From the NCBI GenBank assembly GCA_963751165.1, contig CAVVTP010000015.1, positions 62,001-126,000 on the forward strand: DNA of 64,000 nucleotides, written 5' to 3'. The DNA is from Roseiarcus sp963751165. Lineage in GTDB: Bacteria > Pseudomonadota > Alphaproteobacteria > Rhizobiales > Beijerinckiaceae. Under the pieces are notes generated by a model. It ran no database searches. It was not told where the DNA came from and worked only from the letters and a program-made list of their open reading frames with translations. The first letter of the stretch is position 1. Every line of letters starts with the position of its first letter. Shown here piece by piece: positions 26,214-35,817 of the stretch. The translations under genes and the position numbers were made by a program.

Positions 26214-27986
26214 TCACTCTGCCGCGGCGGCGCTCTCCCGCTTCGGCGCCCCATGCGTGTTGGGAATCTTGTCGGCGTAGGCTGCGACGAAATCGTGCGC
26301 GTGGTCGATCTCCACCGACGGCCGCAACGCTTCGTCCACGTAGCTCTTCGCTGTCTCGTCCGCCACGACGCGCCGGTAGATCTTTCGGTACTGCAGCGCG
26401 AGCTTGAGCCATTGCGAAAGAACCCTGGTGAAGTCCCACGCGCGCCACGGGTAGAAGACCAGCGGATTGACGGCCTCGAGGCCGTGCCGCCGCTGCGTCC
26501 TGATCTTCCGCCGCACATAGCCGAACTGCAACGGATGAACGCCCTCGATGCGGGACGCGCCTGAGAAGACCGTCATCGCGTCGACGATCTTCTTCGGGCT
26601 GATGCCGCTGGCGACGGCGCGCCTGAGCACGGTCTCGACATGGGCGTCGGTGTAATAGCGCGCCCAGGCGTCGCAGTAGACGCCGCGCCACGCCTCGGCC
26701 GACATGATCGGATGATCGGCGCAGACATGCTCGAGATCGTAATTGTTCATGTCCGGCTCCATCCGCGCCCCCTTGAGGTGGAGGACTTTATGGTCCTCCG
26801 AGCCGGGCAGGGGGGTGAGGAAGAAGAACTCGAGGATGTCGATCGGCAGCTCGCGCTTGATCGTCTCGATGTCGCGCGCGATCAATTCCGGCGTGTCGGT
26901 CGGAAAGCCCAGGATGTAGCCGGCCCAGGTCATGACCTTGGCCCGCTTCCACGCCAGCAGCATCTCACGATATTCCCAGATCTTGTTCTGCCGCTTCTTC
27001 GCGCCCATGAGCGATTCGGGATTGATGTTCTCGAGGCCGATGAAGACGGCGTTGCATCCGGCACGCGCCGCCTTCTCGATGAAGCCGGGAATGCGGTGGC
27101 AGAGCGTGTCGACCTGCAGCAGCAGGCGGATCTTGAAGCCCTGATTCTCGCGCAGCTCGATCAGCCGGTCGAGGATCGGCTCCCAGTTGCGGTTGCGGGC
27201 GAAATTGTCGTCGGTGACGAAGAAGCGGGTGATCCCCTGAGCCGCGTTGGCGCGCACGATCGCCTCGACGTCGTCGTCGGTGCGGTAGCGGGACTTGCGT
27301 CCCTGGACGTTGATGATGGTGCAGAAGCTGCACTGGTAGGGGCAGCCCCGGCCGGCGTCGAAGCTCGCGTAATGGCCTGCAACCCTGGTCACGACGGGAC
27401 GCGGCAGCACGGGGATCGCGGCCGCCGCCATGTCGGGCATGTCGCTGAGATAATTGTAGAGCGGCTTCGGCGCGCCGGCGTCTACGTCCAGGAGGAATTC
27501 GGCGAGGCGGCCCTCGCCCTCGCCGGCGAACAGGATCATGCCGAGCGCCTGCGCCTCCTTCAGCTCCGGCGGCAGGTCCGGCAGCATGGCGATGCAGCCG
27601 GAGACGTGAAAGCCGCCGACGGCGATCGTCACGCCCTGAGCCCGGAATTGGCGGCCGATGTCGAGGGCGCGCGGAAACTGGTTCGACTGCACGCCGACCA
27701 GCGCCACCAACCCTTGTCCCGCGTCCCGGATGCGGCGGGCAAGGCTCGGCACGTCGATGATCGTGTTGCACTCGTCGAGGACGTCGATGTCGATCTCGAC
27801 GTCGGGCCCGAGCGTATGCTCCTCGGCGCATTGTTGAAGAAGGCCGTAGACGCTGGCGAGGCTGTTCGACGGGATCGTCGAACGCCGCCACTGAATGACA
27901 TAGCCGTCGTCGTCATAATGCGACGGCTTGATGAGCACGATCGGAAACTTGCGCTTCGCCATGGCCGCCCGCGTCCCGTCCATCAT
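26214..27986 (-). CDS. B12-binding radical SAM protein
   Basis: A 590-residue enzyme with an N-terminal cobalamin-binding-like domain (residues ~10-180, DVLDECNTIID...VALVGVQSNQFPRALDIGRQF...VAVGGFHVSG) and a radical SAM domain carrying the 4Fe-4S motif CPYQCSFC (C-x3-C-x2-C) in FDAGRGCPYQCSFCTIINVQG. The C-terminal ~150 residues form an extra helical region (DAMTVFSGASRIEGVHPLQFGYVRRK). Relatives carry out B12-dependent methylations or other radical chemistry, and the substrate is unknown. ATG 27962 (MAKRKFP) is an alternative start. It stands on its own. Confidence 0.88.
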   Translation of the reverse strand: MMDGTRAAMAKRKFPIVLIKPSHYDDDGYVIQWRRSTIPSNSLASVYGLLQQCAEEHTLGPDVEIDIDVLDECNTIIDVPSLARRIRDAGQGLVALVGVQSNQFPRALDIGRQFRAQGVTIAVGGFHVSGCIAMLPDLPPELKEAQALGMILFAGEGEGRLAEFLLDVDAGAPKPLYNYLSDMPDMAAAAIPVLPRPVVTRVAGHYASFDAGRGCPYQCSFCTIINVQGRKSRYRTDDDVEAIVRANAAQGITRFFVTDDNFARNRNWEPILDRLIELRENQGFKIRLLLQVDTLCHRIPGFIEKAARAGCNAVFIGLENINPESLMGAKKRQNKIWEYREMLLAWKRAKVMTWAGYILGFPTDTPELIARDIETIKRELPIDILEFFFLTPLPGSEDHKVLHLKGARMEPDMNNYDLEHVCADHPIMSAEAWRGVYCDAWARYYTDAHVETVLRRAVASGISPKKIVDAMTVFSGASRIEGVHPLQFGYVRRKIRTQRRHGLEAVNPLVFYPWRAWDFTRVLSQWLKLALQYRKIYRRVVADETAKSYVDEALRPSVEIDHAHDFVAAYADKIPNTHGAPKRESAAAAE

Positions 27987-28448
27987 TGCGCAGCCGGCGG
28001 CTTAAGGCCTCGCGGGCCCTGGGTCGCCGTCATTGCGGGGTCTAGAGAGTTGTTTGCGGGGTGGCAACTCCCCTCCAGCGGAGCGGCGATGTCCCGCCGC
28101 CATCGCCCGCGAGACGCACGCCCTCCTCCTCCGCCTTCGGCCGGCGCTTCGCTCGGCTCGCTACCGCCGGAAAATGCCCGGCCTCATGCGATCCGCAAGC
28201 TCGCGGATCCAGCGCCGCCTCGCCGCCTCAGCGCAAGATCCCGAAGCGACAATTGTGAGTTTTGAACAAGGGCGGCGCCACTGCCATATTTTCATGTGAG
28301 CCGCGCCGGCGGCTTTCCTTCCAGGGTCTCTGGGCGTCGCCCCTCGGCATTAAACCCTCGCGCCTCTTGGCAGGGTGGTCCCGAACCACTAACGTTGAGG
28401 CATGACTTGTTTGGAATCCCTTTGCGTGAGGCAATGGAGGGAACAGTC
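27987..28448. other. intergenic region before the racemase gene
   Basis: Between divergently transcribed genes. Short open frames here are basic and low-complexity, and I see no gene, repeat or clear promoter. The GGAGGG ribosome site of the racemase lies at the right end. Confidence 0.5.
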
Positions 28449-29204
28449 ATGCGCATCCTGGTGGTGAACGTTAATACCACCGAATCGATGACCAACTCGA
28501 TCGTGGCGTCGGCGCGGGCGGCTGCGGCGCCCGGCACCGAGATCGTCGGCTTGACCCCGACGTTCGGCGCCGATTCGTGCGAGGGCAACGTGGAGAGCTA
28601 CCTCGCCGCCGTCGGCGTGCTGGACCGGGTCCTGAAATACCGGGAGCCGTTCGACGCCGTCATTCAGGCAGGCTTTGGAGAGCACGGCCGCGAGGGCTTG
28701 CAGGAGGCGCTGGATGTCCCGGTCGTCGACATCACCGAGGCGGCGGCGATCGTGGCCAGCCTGCTCGGACACAAGTTCGGCATAGTCACCACCCTCGATC
28801 GCACCGTTCCCTTGATCGAGGACCGGCTGCTGCTGGCCGGGCTCGAGCGGCGCTGCGCCGCCGTCGTCGCCAGCGGGCTGAGCGTGCTCGAGCTCGAGCA
28901 GGATCACGACCGCACCGTGGCCGCGATCGTCGCGAAGGCGAAGGAGATCGTCGCCGGCCACGGCGTGGAGGTCATCTGCCTGGGGTGTGGCGGAATGGCC
29001 GGTCTGGATGTGGCGGTTGCCGCCGCCACCGGCGCGCCGGTCGTCGATGGCGTCGCGTCCGCCGTCACGCTTGCCGAGGGGCTAGTGCGGATGAAGCTGA
29101 CCACCTCCAAGAATTCGTACGTACGCGCCGGCTCGGTCCAAGCGATTGACGGGTTGGCCGCTTCCGAACTAGGCCAACCTCATGGCGAATCCCAGCGTCG
29201 ATAG
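28449..29204 (+). CDS. Asp/Glu/hydantoin racemase family protein
   Basis: A 251-residue protein of the Asp/Glu/hydantoin racemase superfamily. It opens with RILVVNVNTTESMTNSI, typical of hydantoin/allantoin racemases, and ends with the second active-site region VEVICLGCGGMAGLDVAV. The first catalytic position, usually Cys, appears as IQAGFGEHGREGLQEAL, where Cys is replaced by Gly-Phe-Gly. A racemase role therefore needs care. ATG 28449 is chosen for its GGAGGG site. The permease and amidase downstream on the same strand suggest a shared cyclic-amide pathway. Confidence 0.82.
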   Translation: MRILVVNVNTTESMTNSIVASARAAAAPGTEIVGLTPTFGADSCEGNVESYLAAVGVLDRVLKYREPFDAVIQAGFGEHGREGLQEALDVPVVDITEAAAIVASLLGHKFGIVTTLDRTVPLIEDRLLLAGLERRCAAVVASGLSVLELEQDHDRTVAAIVAKAKEIVAGHGVEVICLGCGGMAGLDVAVAAATGAPVVDGVASAVTLAEGLVRMKLTTSKNSYVRAGSVQAIDGLAASELGQPHGESQRR

Positions 29205-29266
29205 GCCCAATCGGCAAAAGAGCCCAAACTGCAATCCATCGGCTTAGGCAAGCCAAAGAGAAGAAC

Positions 29267-30804
29267 ATGACCATGTCGCTGCAGGCAAACTCCGTTTCCC
29301 ACAGGGAACTGGCCGCGCAAGACCCTTCGGGCCGGCTCTACAACGAAGATCTGGCGCCCGCACACACTTCGGACAGAAAATGGAACGGCTATCAGCTGTT
29401 TTCGCTGTGGATGAACGACGCCCACAACGCGGGCAACTACACTTGGGCCGCCGGGTTGTTCGTGGGGTTGGGCATGTCCGCGTTCGACATCACGCTCGGC
29501 ATCTTCGCCGGGTCGCTGATCATCATGGTGGGTTGCATTCTGTCCGGGTTCATGGGCCAGGCGACCGGCACCCCGTACCCGGTGATCAGCCGCATCACCT
29601 GGGGCGTGTGGGGCGCAAACATTCCGGCCGTGACTCGTGGCGTCGTGGCGATCGCCTGGTACGGAGTGCAGACCTATCTCGCCTCGATCGCGCTGAACGC
29701 GCTTCTATCACGGGCGATCCCGGGGTTCCGCGAACTTAGCCTCGCTGGAGCGCCGACCTTCCTCAACCTGCCGCTCGGCGGATGGATCTGTTTCCTCCTG
29801 CTGTCGCTCGCGCAGGCGTTCATAGTGCGCCGTGGGATGGAGGCGGTGCGGCACTTCCAGGGCGCCGCCGGTCCGATCATCTGGGTGGTCATGCTGGTTT
29901 TGATGGTCTATTTCTTGTCGCAGGCACACTGGTCGTTCGACTGGTTCACCGGTCCGAAGGGTACGAAGGTTGAGGGCGCCGAGCAGGTCCGCAACATTCT
30001 GATCACGATTGCGCAGACCGTGGGCACGCTGGCCACGCTGATGCTCAATTTCTCGGACTTCGCGCGCTACTCGCCCGACCGCCGATCGATCGTCACCGGC
30101 TGCGCGTGGGGCTTGCCAATCAACTGGACCGCTTTCGCGATAACCTCGGTGATTACGACCGCCGCCGCCGCCCAGGTCCTGCAGACAGACATCAATCAGA
30201 TCAAGGACCCTGGCATCCTGCTCGAGCATGTCGACAACTCGTTCATGTTCTACGCGTTCACGATCGCGTTCGTTTTTGCCACGATTGGCGTCAACATCGT
30301 CGCAAACTTTGTCTCCGCCGCGTTCGACATCTCCAACATCAACCCGCGGCGCATCAGCTTCCGCACCGGCGGACTGATCACCGCGGTGGTCTCGATCGTC
30401 GTGACGCCTTGGAACTATTTCAACAACCCCGTTATCGTCGGCTACTTTCTCGGCAGTCTCGGCGCGCTGCTCGGGCCGTTCTTCGGCATCCTGGTGGCGG
30501 ACTACTATCTGGTGCGCAAGCAGAAATTCAGCCTCCGGCACATGTACCTTCCCACCCCGGAATTCGATCTACTACTACAACAAGGGTGTGAGCCGGTACG
30601 CCCTTTATTCCCTCATTCCCTCGGCGATTGTCTCGCTCAGCGTCGCGCTGCTGCCGGCGTTCTCCGCGATCAAGGACTTCGGCTGGTTCATCGGCCCCCC
30701 TGGGAGCCATCATCTACTATTTCATAGCCAACAACCGCGTGATCGTGTTGCCGACCGACGGAAAGTGGCCGGCGCGGGGCCGAGAGGCTGCGCAGCCTGG
30801 GTAG
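29267..30804 (+). CDS. NCS1-family nucleobase/hydantoin:cation symporter (two frameshifts near the 3' end)
   Basis: Inner-membrane transporter of the NCS1 family (allantoin, uracil, hydantoin or cytosine uptake), about 510 residues with roughly 12 helices. Hallmarks are LFSLWMNDAHNAGNYTWAAGLF, TPYPVISRITWGVWGANIPA and LNFSDFARYSPD. Two single-base insertions disturb the end: near 30563 (GAATTCG, where one T less gives ESIYYYNKGVSRYAL) and in a C-run at 30695-30700 (one C less gives LGAIIYYFIANNRVIVLP). Reading through both, the stop is at 30802-30804. It follows the racemase by 62 bases and is very probably in its operon. Confidence 0.88.
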
Positions 30805-30869
30805 AGGCTGCTGCGGCGAGTTCGCCCGGGCGCGCCGGGCGACCGCCGCCGCCGCCAACGCTCGAGCGA

Positions 30870-31030
30870 CGAGAACCCACTCACGATGCCGGCAAAGCTT
30901 TTGCCGATAGACAGGTGCTCGCCGTCAAACGCGGTCCCCCGGCGTTCAGTTGCGGAGTCTGTGAGGCCCCAATGCCGCCGACTCATCCAGCCGAAACCCG
31001 ACCACGGAACCGTGATATGCGCCGACCGCT
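30870..31030 (-). pseudogene. inverted internal fragment of the beta-propeller gene
   Basis: Read on the minus strand, this stretch matches the middle of the beta-propeller gene at about 34400-34575. GGTCGGGTTTCG, GCGTTTGACGGC and CTTTGCCGGCATC are shared, and the encoded traces FDGEHLSIGKSFAGI and FDGKHLFIGTGFAGI correspond. It is diverged and has no start or end of its own. Confidence 0.75.
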
Positions 31031-31099
31031 CGGGTTCGCACCTTGTTCGAAAGGTCGGCTGGACGGGGCTTAGAACGAGATATTCAAGGCTCACGAGCA

Positions 31100-31216
31100 G
31101 TGCGAATCTTCAAAGTTGACGGCGACACTCTGACGATCCAAGTGCCGGAGCAACCCAGCGGCCTCGCCCCTGGGAAACGGAATACGAGCGTTCTGCTGTT
31201 CGTGCGAGAACGGTAA
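31100..31216 (+). pseudogene. C-terminal remnant of a lipocalin-like protein
   Basis: Thirty-eight codons from 31100 read VRIFKVDGDTLTIQVPEQPS...LFVRER and stop at 31214-31216. This resembles the final strands of bacterial lipocalin-like domain proteins (KIDGDTLTI.TPEQPS..PGK). No N-terminal part is present upstream, where the inverted propeller fragment lies instead. Confidence 0.45.
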
Positions 31217-31260
31217 GCCTAAGCCAATGCACCGTCTGAACTATTAAGAACTTTGCGCTC

Positions 31261-32695
31261 ATGAGCCGTCATTCCGCAGTTTCCTGTCTCGATCTCGACG
31301 CCGCCGGACTCCGCCGCCAGCTGATCGGCCGGGAAATCTCCTGCGCCGAATTGATGTCGGCGACGATCGACCGGATCGAGGAGGCGAACCCGACGTTCAA
31401 CGCCATTGTCGCGCTGAGAAGCCGCGAAGCCCTCATGGCGGAGGCGCGGCAGAAGGACGCCGAGGCGGCCGAGGGCGCCCTGTTCGGTCTCCCGATCGCC
31501 GTAAAGGACCTGTCCGCTGCCAAGGGACTGCCCCTGACCATGGGGTCTCCGATCCTCAGGGACTTCGTTCCGTCCGAAGATTCCATCTTTGTCGGGCGTC
31601 TGCGCCGGGCGGGCGCGTTGATTATCGGCAAGACCAACACGCCGGAATTCGGCCTCGGCTCCCAAACCTACAATCCAGTCTATGGCGCCACCCGCAACGC
31701 CTATGATCCGACTCGCACCGCGGGCGGCAGCAGCGGCGGCGCGGCGGTCGCGTTGGCGTTGCGGATGTTAGCGCTGGCCGACGGCTCGGACTATGGCGGC
31801 AGCATTCGCAATCCGGCTGGCTGGAACAACGTCTTCGGCCTGCGGCCGTCGATCGGGCGGGTGCCGAACGACGGGCGTGAGGCTTGGCTGCCGTCGATGG
31901 GCGTCAACGGGCCGATGGCGCGCAACCCTTCCGATCTCGCCTTGCTGCTCTCGGTGATGGCGGGGCACGATCCGCGCGAACCTCTGTCGCTCGAAGGTGA
32001 TGGCCGCGCTTTCGCGGCGCCGCTCGAGAAAGACCCGAAAGGCGCGCGAATTGCATGGGCTTCCGACTGGAAGGGCGCCCTGCCGTGCGAACCGGGCGTC
32101 CTAGCCCTTTGCGAGAAGGCGCTCGCAGTCTTCGAAGCGCTCGGCTGCTCGGTCGAGCCCGCCGTTCCGGACTTCTCGCTCGACGCGCTGTGGGACGCCT
32201 GGGTCACGCTGCGTCACTGGCAGGTCGGGTCGAATCTCGCGCCCTTCTGGGGCAATCCGGACATGCGAGACCAACTCAAGCCGGAGGCTCGGTGGGAGGT
32301 CGAGCAGGGCGGGCGGCTTTCTGCCTTCGACGTGTCCGCAGCCTCCGCTTTGCGCACGCGTTGGAGCCATGCGCTCAACGCTTTCTTTGCACGCTATGAC
32401 TTTCTCGTCCTGCCGACCGCGCAGGTCTTCCCCTTCGCAGTGGAGACTCGATTGGCCGACCGAGATCGCCGGGCGCCGCATGAATACCTATCACGAGTGG
32501 ATGAAATGCGTCGTGCCGGGAACGATGGGCGGCGGGCCGACGCTTGCGGCGCCCGCCGGATTTGACGCGCGCGGCCTGCCGATGGGCATCCAGATCCTCG
32601 GCCGCAACCGCGACGAACTTGCCTGCCTGCGGCTCGCGTGGGCCTATCACGAGACAGCGCGGCCAGATCTGCAAAGGCCGAGCGCGGCGAACTGA
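31261..32695 (+). CDS. amidase (amidase-signature family; one frameshift near 32452)
   Basis: Amide hydrolase of about 477 residues. The Ser-cisSer-Lys triad is visible: Lys in LPIAVKDLSAAKG, the signature GGSSGGAAVALAL, and the nucleophile region DGSDYGGSIRNPAGWNNV. The frame shifts near 32452, where ACTCGATTGGCCG with one T less continues as RWPTEIAGRRMNTYHEWMK, and the C-terminal half (GGGPTLAAPAGFDARGLPMGIQI) is intact. A sequencing indel is the likely cause. The racemase and NCS1 permease upstream suggest that it opens amide bonds of an imported cyclic or nucleobase-derived compound. The remnants at 30.87-31.2 kb now separate it from them. Confidence 0.87.
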
Positions 32696-32933
32696 TCCGG
32701 TTCGCCGCCTCGGGTTCGCCCAGCCTCAGGCGGCGAAACGGGGGGCCGGAGCGCGTGCTGTGCCGCCCCCCCTTTTGAATTGACGGTGAGCGCATGAAGC
32801 GAAATGGCGAGGGTCCGCCCGCCAGTCTGGCAGGGCCGCGCCGTTGTGCGGGCGCGGGCGTGCGCAATTGATCGAGGTGGCGCAATTTCTTATAAGGAGG
32901 GACTTTAGCGAGACCTCGATTGCTTGAGACGGG

Positions 32934-33263
32934 ATGGAGTCCTCGTTGGCGGAGCAACACGAAAATCTCGTCCTCGAGCACCTGCGCGCGCTGCGCAAAG
33001 ACCTCGGCGACGTCAAGAGCGAAATGCGGACCATGAAAGCCGAAACGGCGACCAAGTCCGATCTCCATTCGCTTCGGGCCGATGTCGCCTCCGACCTCAT
33101 GACGATGCAGAAGGACACGCGCGACCAGATCGTCGGCCTTCGCCGCGCGGTGATCGAGTACCATTCGGCGGTCGTCGGACACGGGCTCATCATCAGCGAA
33201 CTCGAGGAGCGCGTCCGGCGCCTTGAGCAGCACCTCGACTTGCCGTCGCTAAAGGCCCGTTGA
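32934..33263 (+). CDS. small coiled-coil protein of unknown function
   Basis: A 109-residue soluble protein, almost all heptad-like helix: NLVLEHLRALRKDLGDVKSEMRTMKAETATKSDLHSL, then ISELEERVRRLEQHLDLP. Similar short coiled-coil proteins are common in rhizobia as uncharacterised genes. ATG 32934 lacks an ideal ribosome site; an AAGGAGG lies 33 bases upstream with no matching in-frame start. The propeller-gene fragment begins two bases after its stop. Confidence 0.65.
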   Translation: MESSLAEQHENLVLEHLRALRKDLGDVKSEMRTMKAETATKSDLHSLRADVASDLMTMQKDTRDQIVGLRRAVIEYHSAVVGHGLIISELEERVRRLEQHLDLPSLKAR

Positions 33264-33264
33264 G

Positions 33265-33560
33265 AAGCTTCTTCTACGGTTCGCGCGCGGATCGTCACCA
33301 CGAGCGACGACACTGCCGACCCGACGGTCTGGATCGTCGGCGCCGAGCGCGATGAAAAGCCGCACGGTTTCCGCGGCGACACCGGACAGGAGGTGTTCAA
33401 GAGCGAGCCGCTCCCCGGCCTCCGGCATTTCGTGACCGTCCTCGCCGCCGCAGGCTGGCTCTATGTCGCGGGCGACGGATGGATTTTCCGTTCGACCTCG
33501 CTCAATAGACCTTCTGTCGAGCCGGGAGTCGGGTGCTTTGCCGGCGCGGCGGGAGCGAGC
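33265..33560 (+). pseudogene. direct 3' fragment of the beta-propeller gene
   Basis: This aligns with the 3' end of the intact gene and its downstream flank (about 34988-35285) at high identity. GTCTGGATCGTCGGCGCCGA, GAGGTGTTCAAGAGCGA, CATTTCGTGACCGTCCTCGC and CTCAATAGACCTTCTGTCGAGC are shared. The frame VWIVGAERDEKPHGFRGD...GLRHFVTVLAAAG is still readable, but it has no start and is shifted at its end (WIFRSTSLNR instead of RIFAFGLAQ). Confidence 0.85.
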
Positions 33561-33751
33561 GGCGCCTGGTCCGGCACTGGCGGACGATGGCCGACGCACT
33601 CCTCATGAATACGGGGGGCGGTGCCGAGGGCCATGGAATACACCTGGAATACACGCCTTAGGTCTTCCTCCGTCCAACTCCGCATGATAAGGATTTGGAG
33701 CGAACTTGTCGGCGCACGAGGACGTTGCGTCGCCGTTTCGAAGGTGTTGCG

Positions 33752-35233
33752 ATGCGCTTTTTCGCTTTCGCCGCCCTGACAGCAGTTACATTGCTCATCA
33801 CCCCGACGGACGGGTCGGCAGGGACCGACGCAACGGTGCCGACCTATCACGCTGACGCGGCCCGCAGCGGGCATTACGTCGTCCCCGGCCTGACGTGGGC
33901 GAATGTCGCGAACATGCGGCAAGATCCGGCGTTCGACGGACGCGTGCCGGGGAACATCTACGCGCAGCCGCTCTACTGGCGTCCACCTGGAGCGACGCGG
34001 GGGATGGTCATCGTGGTGACCGAGGACAATGTCGTAGCGGCGCTCGACCCTGTCAGCGGAAGCACGGTCTGGCGGAACCGCCTCGGCCCAAGCGTCGAGC
34101 GCTCTATGTTGCCCTGCGGAAACATCGATCCGCTCGGCATTACTGGCACGCCGGTGATCGACGAGCGAGACGGCGCGCTCTACCTCGACGCCATGGTCGA
34201 TCGAGGCGGACCGCGGCACCTCGTATTCGGTCTGTCGCTCGCCGACGGCGCGGTGTTGCCGGGCTGGCCGGTAGACACAACCGACTCGCTTCACGCCATC
34301 GGAGTGACCTTCGAACCACGCGTGCAGAACCAACGCGGCGCGCTGACCATGGTCGGCGACCGACTGTACGTGCCATACAGCGGCCACTTCGGCGCTTGCG
34401 GCGCCTATCACGGGTCGGTGGTCGGGTTTCGACTGGATAAGCCTGCGGCGTTCGGGGCGTGGCAAACTCCGGCCACCGGCGGCGGCAACTGGGCGCCAGG
34501 CGGGATCGCGTTTGACGGCAAGCATCTGTTTATCGGCACCGGCTTTGCCGGCATCCTGGGGGGCTGGAGCGGCGGCCAATCGGTTATCCGCCTGCCGCTG
34601 GATTTGGACTTCAAGCCTGCTCCGCAGGACTTCTTCTCGGTGTCCGAGCCGGGTTGGGCTCACGACCTCGGCATGAGCAATCCGTTGCCGATCGACCTCC
34701 CGGACGACGGCCCGCACACGGCGCTGCTGATCACGTTCGCGAGGGAAGGGAACGCGTATCTGCTCGATCGCGCCGAACTCGGCGGGGTCGATCACCCGCT
34801 CGACGCGCAGGAGGTCGCCGGATATGGCGTCGTGACTTCGCCCGCCGCCTATCGCATAGGTCGCGACACGCTGGTGGCGTTCCAGGCGTATGGATCGTCG
34901 TGTCCGGGCGGCAAGAAGGAGGCCGGCGTGGTGGCGCTACGTATTTCGGGCGGCCCGCAACCGTCAATGCACACAGCGTGGTGCGCCAAGCTTCTGGGCT
35001 ACGCGGAGGGCGCGATCGTCACGACGAGCGACGATACAGCCGATCCGATCGTCTGGATCGTCGGCGCCGAGCGCGATGAAAAACTGCACGGTTTCCGTGG
35101 CGACTCGGGGCAGGAGGTGTTCAAGAGCGATCCGCTCCCTGGCCTTCGGCATTTCGTGACCGTCCTCGCCGCTGCAGGTCGGCTTTATGTCGCGGGCGAC
35201 GGACGGATTTTCGCGTTCGGCCTCGCTCAATAG
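33752..35233 (+). CDS. secreted PQQ-like beta-propeller protein
   Basis: A 493-residue exported protein with a signal peptide (MRFFAFAALTAVTLLITPTDGSAG) followed by PQQ-type propeller strands: VVTEDNVVAALDPVSGSTVWRN, GITGTPVIDERDGALYLDAM, GNWAPGGIAFDGKHLFIGTGF, and LYVAGDGRIFAFGLAQ at the end. Such folds are scaffolds or, with cofactor, dehydrogenases, but no clear PQQ-ligand or catalytic pattern is visible. ATG 33752 is preferred over an upstream in-frame start because of the signal peptide and the GAAGG just before it. Two eroded partial copies lie within 3 kb upstream. Confidence 0.82.
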   Translation: MRFFAFAALTAVTLLITPTDGSAGTDATVPTYHADAARSGHYVVPGLTWANVANMRQDPAFDGRVPGNIYAQPLYWRPPGATRGMVIVVTEDNVVAALDPVSGSTVWRNRLGPSVERSMLPCGNIDPLGITGTPVIDERDGALYLDAMVDRGGPRHLVFGLSLADGAVLPGWPVDTTDSLHAIGVTFEPRVQNQRGALTMVGDRLYVPYSGHFGACGAYHGSVVGFRLDKPAAFGAWQTPATGGGNWAPGGIAFDGKHLFIGTGFAGILGGWSGGQSVIRLPLDLDFKPAPQDFFSVSEPGWAHDLGMSNPLPIDLPDDGPHTALLITFAREGNAYLLDRAELGGVDHPLDAQEVAGYGVVTSPAAYRIGRDTLVAFQAYGSSCPGGKKEAGVVALRISGGPQPSMHTAWCAKLLGYAEGAIVTTSDDTADPIVWIVGAERDEKLHGFRGDSGQEVFKSDPLPGLRHFVTVLAAAGRLYVAGDGRIFAFGLAQ

Positions 35234-35817
35234 ACCTTCTGTCGAGCGGAGGAGTCGGGTGCCTTGCCAGCGCGGTCGGAGCGGGCGACGCGCAATCGTA
35301 GAGGTCGGCTGGCGCTCGAGATCGATGACCAAAGCGGTCCGGAGTCGCGGATTTGAACGGCGCTAAAGGATTAACGGAAAGCACCCAAGAGAACGAATAG
35401 GCGATCCGGTCGCGACATCGCGACCGGCGCGCCCTGAAACGCGCGCCAGACACAACGAGGCTGTCTGGGTCACGCTCGCCATCACGCTGGCGGCGGTGTT
35501 CCTGCGCCTCGTCTTGTTCCTGCTCGGCGGCGCCTCGCTGCCGCGACCGGACATCGAAGCCTGGCTCAAGCAGAATCGCCCCGCGATCGGCTCGCCGAAG
35601 CTCGCGGAGCGGGTGCGCGACTAAATTCGCTGTTCCGGCGAAAAAATTCGCTCAGACGGAGAGTTAATTCGCTGTTTGAGTTCGCTGCCAGGTTTTCGCC
35701 CCGAGCCCCGGTTTTGCCCGGAATTCCGAGAAAAATTCCCATCCAAACGTCCTCGCCGGCGAAATGATCGCTGTAAATTCGCTGATCTCAGCGAATTGAG
35801 TTCATGAGCGGCGCCCA
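35234..35817. other. gene-poor region with AATTCGCTGTT repeats
   Basis: The left part (about 35367-35624, +) has a frame without a start codon that ends in a membrane-helix-like segment, HNEAVWVTLAITLAAVFLRLV, and the tail SPKLAERVRD, perhaps the end of a lost membrane-protein gene. The right part (35622-35805) holds several copies of AATTCGCTG(TT), listed separately. Confidence 0.45.
35622..35805 (-). repeat. scattered GAACAGCGAATT-type repeat copies
   Basis: On the minus strand the units read GAACAGCGAATTTA, TGAGCGAATTTTTTCGCC, AAACAGCGAATTAA, GGCAGCGAACTC, and further left CTCAGCGAATTTACAGCG. They share the core CAGCGAA with the tandem array at 47207-47312. Confidence 0.6.

Noticed and set aside
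26640..28265. 541-codon plus-strand frame opposite the radical SAM gene
   Set aside because: Antisense shadow with no fold signature; it crosses the start of the true gene.
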